A DNA stretch of 30,562 bases. It comes from an uncultured Arcobacter sp. (lineage in GTDB: Bacteria > Campylobacterota > Campylobacteria > Campylobacterales > Arcobacteraceae). The translations under genes and the position numbers were made by a program. Below the pieces are notes generated by a model. The model was not told the DNA's origin, did no database searches, and saw only the letters and a program-made list of their open reading frames with translations. The number at the start of each line of letters is the position of its first letter. Position 1 is the first letter of the stretch. Positions 23,683-30,562 of this stretch are shown here, one piece after another. The stretch is from positions 1-30,562 of the forward strand of contig CALMBI010000004.1 in assembly GCA_937860115.1 (NCBI GenBank). The letters run 5' to 3'.

Positions 23683-23696
23683 TTTGGATATAATCT
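23683..23696 (+). promoter_or_regulatory. dnaA promoter
   Basis: TTTGGATATAATCT with a perfect TATAAT (23689-23694), 119 bases past the last DnaA box of oriC part 1. The predicted start near 23701 leaves a leader of about 27 bases. Box-bound DnaA upstream offers an obvious route to autoregulation. Confidence 0.75.
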
Positions 23697-23727
23697 AACA
23701 GATTTTACATAGATGGGATAGTTAAGT

Positions 23728-25041
23728 TTGTCAAAAATAAATATTATTGAAGAATTAAAAAAAGAAGTTTCACCTTCAGATTATTCAAAATTCATTAAAC
23801 AACTTGTTTTTAAAAAAACAAGTTCAAGTGATGAACTACTAGTGTTTGAAGCTCCAAATAGATTTATAGCAAACTTTATCAAAACAAAATTCACATCAAT
23901 TATTCAAGACACATATTTTAATCACACAACGATTAGACCCTCTATTGAGATAATCTTAATAGGTGAAAAACGAAGATCAAAAAAAGATATTATCTCTGAA
24001 CAATCTGCTGTAAATACACTTGAAAACACTATCTTAAACCAATCATATACATTTGATTCATTTGTTGTTGGTAGTTCTAACCAAATGGCATACAATGCTT
24101 CTAAAGCAGTTGCTGCTAATCTTGGTATGCAGTATAATCCACTTTTTATTTATGGTAGTACAGGTCTTGGAAAAACACATCTATTACAAGCAATTGGAAA
24201 CGATGCGATAGAACACAATAAAGTAGTAATTTACGTGACAATTGAACAATTTATGAACGATTTTACTTTTAGTCTAAAAAATAAAAATATGGAACATTTT
24301 AGAAATAAATACAGAAAATGTGATCTTTTACTTATAGATGATATCCAATTTTTAAGTGGGAAAGAGGAGACACAAAAGGAGTTTTTTCACACATTTAATG
24401 AACTCCATACAGCAAACAAACAGATCATTCTTACAAGTGATAAACTCCCTTCACAAATAGCTGGACTTGAAGAGAGGCTCAAAAGTAGATTTGAATGGGG
24501 TTTAACAACAGATGTACAACTTCCTGAACTTGAAACAAAAATAGCAATTGTTGAAAAGAAAAGTGAACTTAATGGGATTCATCTTTCTAAAGAGATTATC
24601 AATTATATCGCTACATCACTTGATAGTTCAATCAGAGAGATCGAGGGATTGCTTATCAAAATCAATGCAAGTGCTGATCTATTAGGCCAAAAAATAGATA
24701 TTGATCTTGTGAAAAATCTCCTCAAAGATCAAATCAAAGAGAAAAAAAATAATATAAAATTACCAAATATTATTGAAGTGATAGCTAGTGAATTAAATAT
24801 CAAACCAAGCGATCTTAAATCTTCAAAAAGAAACGCAAATATAGTAAATGCAAGAAGAATAGTGATCTATCTTGCGAGAGAATTAACACACAATTCTATG
24901 CCAGATATCGCAAAATTTTTAGGGATGAAAGATCACTCAAGTGTTTCTAAAAATATTTCTAAAGCTCACGAACTTTTAGAAAAAGATGAAAATTTTAGAT
25001 TGATATTAGAAAATTTAAAAAACAAAATTTTAACAAAATAA
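23728..25041 (+). CDS. dnaA: Chromosomal replication initiator protein DnaA
   Basis: The 437-residue AAA+ initiator has an N-terminal DnaB/partner domain (about 1-75) and a variable linker. The ATPase core starts near YTFDSFVVGSSNQMAYNAS with Walker A YGSTGLGKTH (143-150) and Walker B LLLIDDIQFL. The sensor region ERLKSRFEWGL follows, and a C-terminal helix-turn-helix carries the signature DHSSVSKNISKAHELL. The start is TTG 23728, since no ATG or GTG is in frame nearby and the MSKINIIEELKKEVS N-terminus aligns with family expectation. The weak start and poor ribosome site may keep DnaA levels low. Confidence 0.97.
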   Translation: MSKINIIEELKKEVSPSDYSKFIKQLVFKKTSSSDELLVFEAPNRFIANFIKTKFTSIIQDTYFNHTTIRPSIEIILIGEKRRSKKDIISEQSAVNTLENTILNQSYTFDSFVVGSSNQMAYNASKAVAANLGMQYNPLFIYGSTGLGKTHLLQAIGNDAIEHNKVVIYVTIEQFMNDFTFSLKNKNMEHFRNKYRKCDLLLIDDIQFLSGKEETQKEFFHTFNELHTANKQIILTSDKLPSQIAGLEERLKSRFEWGLTTDVQLPELETKIAIVEKKSELNGIHLSKEIINYIATSLDSSIREIEGLLIKINASADLLGQKIDIDLVKNLLKDQIKEKKNNIKLPNIIEVIASELNIKPSDLKSSKRNANIVNARRIVIYLARELTHNSMPDIAKFLGMKDHSSVSKNISKAHELLEKDENFRLILENLKNKILTK

Positions 25042-25059
25042 AGGAGCTGAAGTAAAATA

Positions 25060-25149
25060 TGTGAATAAATGTGAATAAAGTAAGAAAGTTAATCACATCA
25101 ATAAACTACTGTGGTTAAGTTTTTTTACTATTATTTTCATCTATTCACA
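25060..25149. other. oriC2: oriC part 2: DnaA-box cluster between dnaA and dnaN
   Basis: Two inverted boxes TGTGAATAA (25060-25068 and 25070-25078, i.e. TTATTCACA on the minus strand) are one base apart. A weaker TTAATCACA follows at 25089-25097 and CTATTCACA at 25141-25149 on the plus strand. Together with the cluster upstream of dnaA this makes a two-part origin flanking dnaA. Confidence 0.8.
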
Positions 25150-25153
25150 TAGA

Positions 25154-25190
25154 CTACTATCACTACTAATTTTAATTAAAAATATAAAAA
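25154..25190. other. DnaA-trio and AT-rich unwinding tract
   Basis: Four bases after the box at 25141-25149 the plus strand reads CTACTATCACTACTA (25154-25168). Its complement read 3' to 5' is GAT-GAT-AGT-GAT-GAT, matching the DnaA-trio consensus (3'-[G/A]A[T/A]-5') in four of five units. An almost pure A/T tract follows (25169-25190) up to the dnaN ribosome site, the expected duplex-unwinding element. Confidence 0.75.
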
Positions 25191-25199
25191 GGACAAATT

Positions 25200-26264
25200 A
25201 TGAAATTTAGTACAAACAAGGGACGATTTGAACAAGTTATCGCATCAATGCAACCTTTTTTAGAAAAAAAAGATTTAAGTGCAATCACTTCTCATATCTA
25301 TATTGAGATTATAAATGATAATCTTATAATTAAATCTACAGATTATGAAATGGGTTTAATGTCACATATAGAAGAGATTGAAAATTATGAAGATGGAAAA
25401 GCTACAGTAAATGGTAGTAATCTTCTAAATATAATCAGAAGACTTAAAAATGAAAATATTAATTTTGAAGTGATAGATAATAACCTTCATATTAAACAAA
25501 ACAAAACTTCATTTAAACTTCCTATGTATGATGCAGATGAATATCCAAGTTTTCCTAATATGGAGACATTGCATAAAATAGATGTTAATATTATAAATGT
25601 TATCAATTCTATTAAAAATATCACACCAGGAATTGATAATAACAATCCAAAATTTGAATTAAATGGTGCACTTATTGATATTAAAGAAGATAAAATAAAT
25701 TTTGTTGCAACTGATACAAGAAGATTAGCTATTAGTAAAATAGAAAATATCAATAATAAAATAAATCAAATCATCGTCCCTAAAAAAGCAATAATAGAGA
25801 TCCAAAAATTGTTTTTTGATGATTGTGAAATCAAATATGACGAAGTAAATTTAGTAGTGATGAATAAACATTATACTTTTTTTACAAAACTAATCAATGG
25901 TAAATTTCCAGATTACGCAAGAATTTTACCAAATAATTTAAAAACGATTGTAAAAGTAAATAGAAATCAATTTATAGACGCTATTAAACTTATTACATCT
26001 TTGAAACCGAATATTAAAATAACTTTTCTTCAAACAAGTATTATTTTAGAAAGTCTTGATGAAGATAGTGAAGCACAAACTCAAATTGAAGAGCAATTAG
26101 ATATAAATGAACCATTTTATTTTGCAGTAAATAGTAAATATATGTTAGATTTCCTAAGTACTTCTAATAGTGAAAAATTTGAAATTGGATTTAATGAAAC
26201 AAGATTACCATTTGCACTAAAAGATAATAATTTTACAACAATTATTATGCCAGTGATACTATAG
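25200..26264 (+). CDS. dnaN: DNA polymerase III beta sliding clamp
   Basis: DnaN forms the ring that holds the replicative polymerase on DNA. The 354-residue product has three clamp domains of about 115-120 residues. LIIKSTDYEMGLMSHI lies in the first, INFVATDTRRLAISKI (the conserved TDxRRLA) in the second, and NSKYMLDFLS plus the C-terminal PFALKDNNFTTIIMPVIL (family consensus P-M-L) in the third. AAAGGA precedes the ATG. The gene begins directly at the edge of the predicted origin unwinding tract. Confidence 0.95.
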   Translation: MKFSTNKGRFEQVIASMQPFLEKKDLSAITSHIYIEIINDNLIIKSTDYEMGLMSHIEEIENYEDGKATVNGSNLLNIIRRLKNENINFEVIDNNLHIKQNKTSFKLPMYDADEYPSFPNMETLHKIDVNIINVINSIKNITPGIDNNNPKFELNGALIDIKEDKINFVATDTRRLAISKIENINNKINQIIVPKKAIIEIQKLFFDDCEIKYDEVNLVVMNKHYTFFTKLINGKFPDYARILPNNLKTIVKVNRNQFIDAIKLITSLKPNIKITFLQTSIILESLDEDSEAQTQIEEQLDINEPFYFAVNSKYMLDFLSTSNSEKFEIGFNETRLPFALKDNNFTTIIMPVIL

Positions 26265-26286
26265 TAAGAATTTAAAAGGAACAACA

Positions 26287-28626
26287 ATGGCAGAAATAGA
26301 ATTAGAAGAAGAAAAAGCAGAATACGGAGCCGATAATATCAAAGTCCTCAAAGGACTTGAAGCTGTTAGAAAAAGACCAGGGATGTATATCGGGGATACA
26401 AACATCAATGGACTTCACCATATGGTTTATGAGGTTGTAGATAACTCAATAGATGAAGCAATGGCTGGATTTTGTGATACTATCCATGTAACTATTACAA
26501 AAACAAATGGGATCATCGTAAAAGATAATGCAAGAGGGATCCCAACAGATATTCATCCTACTGAAAATATCAGTGCTGCTACTGTTGCTCTTACAGTCTT
26601 ACATGCTGGTGGAAAATTTGATAAAGATACTTATAAAGTCTCAGGGGGACTCCATGGAGTTGGGGTTTCTGTTGTAAATGCTCTTTCTAGTCAATTAAAA
26701 ATGACTATTCATAGAGGTGGAGAGATCCATTATCAAGAATTTGCAGAAGGAAAATATGAAAAACCTTTAGAAGTGATTGGAACAACGAAAAAAACTGGAA
26801 CTATTATTGAATTTCAACCAGATTTAACTATCTTTGAAGTGGGTGTATTTGATTTTGATATTCTTTCAAGAAGATTTAGAGAAGTAGCTTATCTTAATCC
26901 GATTATTACTATTGTTTTAGAAGATCAAAGACATAATAAAAAAGAGACTTACCATTTTGAAGGTGGTATTAAACAATTTGTTGAAGATCTGAATAAAGCT
27001 ACACCTATCACTGATGCTGTTGCATTCTCTACTAAAGAAGATGATGTAGAGGTTGATATCGCTTTGATGTATAACACTACTTATGTTGAAAAAACACACT
27101 CTTTTGTAAATAATATTAGAACAATTGATGGGGGAACTCATGAAGGTGGATTTAAAGCTGGTTTGACAAGAGCAATTACAAAATACCTCAAAGAAAATGC
27201 AAATGCAAGAGATAAAGATGCAAAAATTTCTGGAGAAGATGTAAGAGAAGGACTTGTAGCAGTTATTAGTATTAGAATCCCAGAACCACAATTTGAAGGG
27301 CAAACAAAAGGGAAACTTGGAAGTTCTTATGTAAGACCAATTTGTCAAAAACTTACAGGAGATGTATTAGATAAATATTTTGAAGAGAATCCAACTCAAG
27401 CAAAACTTGTAATGGAAAAAGCACTTCTTGCAGCTCGAGGAAGAGAAGCTGCGAAAAAAGCAAGAGAACTTACAAGAAAAACTGATAGTATGAGTGTTGG
27501 TACACTTCCTGGAAAACTTGCAAACTGTCAAACAAAAGATCCAACAATTGCTGAGTTATATCTTGTGGAAGGGGACTCTGCGGGAGGTTCAGCTAAACAA
27601 GGAAGAGATAGAGTATTTCAAGCAATTTTACCACTGAAAGGGAAAATTTTAAATGTTGAAAAATCTAGACTTGATAAGATTTTAAAATCTGAAGAGATAA
27701 AAAATATTATCACAGCTCTTGGAAGTGGAATTGGTGAAGATTTCAATATCGAAAAAGTAAGATATCATAAAATTATTATCATGACTGATGCCGACGTTGA
27801 TGGTAGCCACATTCAAACACTTTTACTTACATTTTTATTTAGATTTTTACGACCAGTTATTGAAGCTGGATATGTTTATATTGCTCAGCCACCACTTTAT
27901 CTTTATCGAAAAGGAAAAAATGAGACATATTTAAAAGATGATACAGCACTCAGTAACTTTCTTATAGAACATGGTCTTGATGGATTTCAATTTGAGGGTA
28001 TGGGATATAATGATTTACTTGATATGTTTAAAATAGTTGCAACCTATAGAAGTATGTTGAGTAACTTAGAAAAACGATATTCACTTATTGATGTAATAAG
28101 GTTTATCGTAGAAAATGATTCACTAGTTGGTATGGAAAATGGTGCATTATATAGTGAGATCGAAAAATTCATCGCTGCTAGAGGATATAATATACTAAAT
28201 AAAATTGTAGATGATGAAAAGATTCATATTTTTGTGCAAACAAATAATGGACTTGAAGAGCTTATGATTGATGATGAGTTATTTGCTAGTCCATATTTTG
28301 GGGAAGCAACATATCTTTTCAAAAAATTAAACGAAAGAGATCTTACACTTTTTGATGGTGCAGATTTGATCAAGCTTCTCGAAGAGATAGAAAATAGTGC
28401 TAAAAAAGGTGCATATATCCAAAGATATAAAGGTCTTGGGGAGATGAATCCAGGACAACTTTGGGAAACTACCATGATTCCTGAAGCAAGAAGACTTCTT
28501 AGAGTTACTATTGATGATGCAGAAGCTGCAAGTGATACATTTACTCTCTTTATGGGTGATGAAGTTGAACCACGAAGAAAGTATATAGAAGAACATGCGA
28601 AGGATGTGGAACACTTAGATGTATGA
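26287..28626 (+). CDS. gyrB: DNA gyrase subunit B
   Basis: GyrB supplies the ATPase and part of the cleavage core of gyrase. The 779-residue product has the GHKL ATPase (YEVVDNSIDEAMAG, VKDNARGIPTD, GLHGVGVSVVNALS) and the transducer. The toprim domain follows with YLVEGDSAGGSAKQGRDR, ILPLKGKILNVEKSR and TDADVDGSHI, and the C-terminal RYKGLGEMNPGQLWETTM. Length is slightly below the E. coli protein. Its final codons overlap the mnmG start by 8 bases. Confidence 0.97.
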   Translation: MAEIELEEEKAEYGADNIKVLKGLEAVRKRPGMYIGDTNINGLHHMVYEVVDNSIDEAMAGFCDTIHVTITKTNGIIVKDNARGIPTDIHPTENISAATVALTVLHAGGKFDKDTYKVSGGLHGVGVSVVNALSSQLKMTIHRGGEIHYQEFAEGKYEKPLEVIGTTKKTGTIIEFQPDLTIFEVGVFDFDILSRRFREVAYLNPIITIVLEDQRHNKKETYHFEGGIKQFVEDLNKATPITDAVAFSTKEDDVEVDIALMYNTTYVEKTHSFVNNIRTIDGGTHEGGFKAGLTRAITKYLKENANARDKDAKISGEDVREGLVAVISIRIPEPQFEGQTKGKLGSSYVRPICQKLTGDVLDKYFEENPTQAKLVMEKALLAARGREAAKKARELTRKTDSMSVGTLPGKLANCQTKDPTIAELYLVEGDSAGGSAKQGRDRVFQAILPLKGKILNVEKSRLDKILKSEEIKNIITALGSGIGEDFNIEKVRYHKIIIMTDADVDGSHIQTLLLTFLFRFLRPVIEAGYVYIAQPPLYLYRKGKNETYLKDDTALSNFLIEHGLDGFQFEGMGYNDLLDMFKIVATYRSMLSNLEKRYSLIDVIRFIVENDSLVGMENGALYSEIEKFIAARGYNILNKIVDDEKIHIFVQTNNGLEELMIDDELFASPYFGEATYLFKKLNERDLTLFDGADLIKLLEEIENSAKKGAYIQRYKGLGEMNPGQLWETTMIPEARRLLRVTIDDAEAASDTFTLFMGDEVEPRRKYIEEHAKDVEHLDV

Positions 28627-30484
28627 TATTATAGTTGTTGGTGGAGGTCATGCTGGGATAGAGGCCTCACTTGTAAGTGCTAGAATGGGTAAAAAAACAT
28701 TGCTTGTTACTATGCTTGTGGAACAAATAGGAGCAGCAAGTTGTAATCCTGCAATTGGTGGACTTGCAAAAGGGCATTTAGTTCGAGAGCTTGATGCTAT
28801 GGGTGGACAAATGGGTCTTTGCACTGATGCCACTGGTATCCAATTTAGGATTCTTAATGCTTCTAAAGGTGCAGCAGTACAAGGAAGTCGAGCTCAAATA
28901 GATATGGATGCATATAGAGTCTATATGCAAGATATTTGTTTGAATACTCCAAATCTTGAAGTGTACCAAGATGAAGTGAGTTCACTTTTACTAGATAATG
29001 ATGGTGAAGTGTGTGGCGTGAATACAAAACTTGGTGAAGTTTTTCAATCAAAAAAAGTTGTTTTAACAACTGGTACTTTTATGAGAGGACTTATCCATAT
29101 TGGTGAAAATAAATATAGTGCTGGACGAGCTTGGGAATTACCATCTTCTACTTTGTCTCTTCAACTTAAAGAGCTTGGGCTTGATGTAGGAAGACTCAAA
29201 ACTGGAACTCCAGCTAGACTTGATAGAAATAGTATTGATTTTTCTGTAATGGAAGCTCATGGAGGTGATGAAAAACCAACTCCATTTAGTTTTAGAACAA
29301 ATAGAGAAACTTTCAATCCTACTCAACTTCCATGTTATATCACCTATACAAATTTAGATACGCATCATACTATTCGTTCAAACTTTGATAGAGCACCACT
29401 TTTTACAGGGCAAATCGAAGGGCTTGGGCCACGATATTGTCCAAGTATTGAAGATAAAGTGAATCGATTTAGTGAAAGAGATAGACATCAACTTTTCTTA
29501 GAACCACAAACAGCACACGCAAGAGAATACTATATCAATGGACTTAGTTCCTCTCTTCCTATTGATGTGCAAAAATCTATGATTCACTCGATTACAGGAC
29601 TTGAAAATGCGAAAATTGTACGATATGGATATGCTATTGAATATGATTATATCAATCCATTAGAGCTTCATCATACACTTGAAACAAAGAAAATTAAAAA
29701 TCTTTATCTTGCTGGTCAAATCAATGCGACAACAGGATATGAAGAAGCAGCATCTCAAGGGTTTATGGCTGGAATCAATGCAGCGTTAGCATGTGAAGGA
29801 AAAGAGCCATTTATTTTACGAAGAGATGAGAGTTATATTGGTGTGCTTATTGATGATCTGGTTACAAAAGGGACAAATGAGCCATATAGAATGTTTACTT
29901 CAAGAGCTGAATATAGACTTCTTTTAAGAGAAGAGAGTGCTGATCTACGACTTATGGAGTATGGATATAATTTTGGGCTTATCGATGAGCTTACGTATCA
30001 AAAAATGGTCCATAAAAAAGAGACAATTGCAAATGCTATAGAGTTTATGTCAAATGAATGGTTTACTTCTAAAAAAGAGAATTTAGAACTTTTAGAGTCA
30101 ATTGGTGAAGATAAAATAAGTGATAGAACTTTACTTGTTGATATTGTTGGAAGAAGTACTATAACAACTGAAAAACTTGACAAATTAGTCCCATCGTTAG
30201 GATATCTTGGAGAATATCTTAAAGAGCAAATATTAACAGAAGCGAAATATTTTAGATATGTTGAAAAACAACAAAAACAGATTGAAAAAATGAAAAAAAT
30301 GCTCAATCTTTCTATTCCTGATGATTTTGTGTATGATAATCTCCCTGGACTTTCAACTGAGATTATCCAAAAACTCACTCTTCATAAACCAAAAACACTG
30401 TTTGCTGCAAGTCAAATTAGTGGAATCACACCAAGTGCTGTGGATATTTTACATCTTAATATTAATATGAGAACAAAAAAATAA
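28619..30484 (+). CDS. mnmG: tRNA uridine-5-carboxymethylaminomethyl modification enzyme MnmG
   Basis: MnmG (GidA) with MnmE modifies U34 of tRNAs using FAD and methylenetetrahydrofolate. The 621-residue protein has the FAD dinucleotide loop VVGGGHAGIEAS, CNPAIGGLAKGHLVREIDA-like sequence (here GHLVRELDAMGGQMG), RFRILNASKGAAVQGSRAQ-like sequence, GRLKTGTPARLD, and GQINATTGYEEAASQGFMAGINAA. The C-terminal GISGITPSAV-type helical domain binds MnmE/tRNA. The start overlaps gyrB by 8 bases, so translation is probably coupled to gyrase B. Confidence 0.97.
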   Translation: MYDIIVVGGGHAGIEASLVSARMGKKTLLVTMLVEQIGAASCNPAIGGLAKGHLVRELDAMGGQMGLCTDATGIQFRILNASKGAAVQGSRAQIDMDAYRVYMQDICLNTPNLEVYQDEVSSLLLDNDGEVCGVNTKLGEVFQSKKVVLTTGTFMRGLIHIGENKYSAGRAWELPSSTLSLQLKELGLDVGRLKTGTPARLDRNSIDFSVMEAHGGDEKPTPFSFRTNRETFNPTQLPCYITYTNLDTHHTIRSNFDRAPLFTGQIEGLGPRYCPSIEDKVNRFSERDRHQLFLEPQTAHAREYYINGLSSSLPIDVQKSMIHSITGLENAKIVRYGYAIEYDYINPLELHHTLETKKIKNLYLAGQINATTGYEEAASQGFMAGINAALACEGKEPFILRRDESYIGVLIDDLVTKGTNEPYRMFTSRAEYRLLLREESADLRLMEYGYNFGLIDELTYQKMVHKKETIANAIEFMSNEWFTSKKENLELLESIGEDKISDRTLLVDIVGRSTITTEKLDKLVPSLGYLGEYLKEQILTEAKYFRYVEKQQKQIEKMKKMLNLSIPDDFVYDNLPGLSTEIIQKLTLHKPKTLFAASQISGITPSAVDILHLNINMRTKK

Positions 30485-30490
30485 TCTTTT

Positions 30491-30528
30491 ATGAATAATA
30501 AAATAGTTCAATGTATTTTATTATTCAT
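30491..30528 (+). repeat. Perfect 15-bp inverted repeat at the start of the last gene
   Basis: ATGAATAATAAAATA (30491-30505) and TATTTTATTATTCAT (30514-30528) are exact inverse copies around GTTCAATG. The structure could end mnmG transcripts or hide the ATG of the following frame. Confidence 0.65.
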
Positions 30529-30562
30529 ACTCTTTTCTAAAACGATTTTTGCTTTTGAAATC
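30491..30562 (+). CDS. Start of a secreted or membrane protein (runs off the right edge)
   Basis: An ATG six bases after the mnmG stop opens a frame that stays open to the window end, reading MNNKIVQCILLFILFSKTIF then AFEI. This is a plausible Sec signal peptide (positively charged start, hydrophobic core, AFA-type cleavage near residue 22). No Shine-Dalgarno sequence is visible, so translation may depend on the upstream gene. The first 15 bases of the frame form one arm of a perfect 15-bp inverted repeat. Identity cannot be told. Confidence 0.5.
   Translation, partial: MNNKIVQCILLFILFSKTIFAFEI

Noticed and set aside
26917..27348. 143-codon minus-strand frame inside gyrB, and other long antisense frames in the housekeeping genes
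   Set aside because: They lie wholly within strongly conserved genes, have Phe/Ser/Ile-rich compositions typical of the antisense of AT-rich coding DNA, and lack ribosome sites.
1..30562. CRISPR array, tRNA or rRNA genes, toxin-antitoxin or phage-defence genes
   Set aside because: No regularly spaced repeats, no cloverleaf or rRNA-like sequence, and no recognisable defence proteins on either strand.

Overview
The window is a 30.6 kb stretch of AT-rich bacterial chromosome that spans the replication origin. Gene content and order (ruvC next to dnaA, then dnaN, gyrB and mnmG; purA, a DUF507 gene and carA in one block; ThyX instead of ThyA; TTTGGATATAATC-type promoters without a clear -35 box) point to Campylobacterota. 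The closest impression is an Arcobacter/Sulfurimonas-like lineage. The phylum is a confident call; the family is an inference from remembered gene order.

Layout. (1) 1-1834: the 5' part of a mobA gene runs off the left edge. It is followed by a decayed accessory patch in which two imperfect 24/25-bp inverted repeats (599-622 and 1710-1734) enclose the C-terminal ATPase domain of a histidine kinase and the N-terminal piece of a zinc-finger IS256-like transposase. (2) 1835-2953: a monocistronic porin. (3) 3142-10936: a tightly packed housekeeping run on the + strand: class-V aminotransferase, hisZ, purA, DUF507, carA, DUF475 membrane protein, RluA-type pseudouridine synthase, gpsA. (4) 11016-13179: two overlapping envelope lipoprotein genes (CsgG-like and LPP20-like). 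(5) 13226-15686: miaA, a HAD phosphatase, a small NifX-like protein and a small outer-membrane barrel protein. (6) 15768-20397: purM and purT on the - strand around a DUF485-actP acetate uptake operon. (7) 20508-22223: hemD, a zinc-ribbon protein and thyX. (8) 22249-30562: the origin region, with an orphan OmpR-type response regulator and ruvC on the - strand, then dnaA, dnaN, gyrB, mnmG and the first 24 codons of a secreted protein on the + strand.

Most of the window is ordinary core genome. The best non-gene signal is a bipartite oriC. Seven same-orientation DnaA-box-like sites (TTWTTCACA type) lie between ruvC and dnaA. Four more lie between dnaA and dnaN, where the last box is followed by a readable DnaA-trio (CTACTATCACTACTA on the + strand, GAT GAT AGT GAT GAT read 3' to 5' on the other) and a very AT-rich tract that abuts the dnaN ribosome site. 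This resembles the oriC1/oriC2 arrangement described for Helicobacter pylori. Other signals are promoters whose -10 box sits about 6-8 bases before the ATG (miaA, the HAD gene, the response regulator), suggesting leaderless mRNAs, and several hairpins that overlap start or stop signals.

I saw no CRISPR array, tRNA, rRNA, prophage or defence system in the window.
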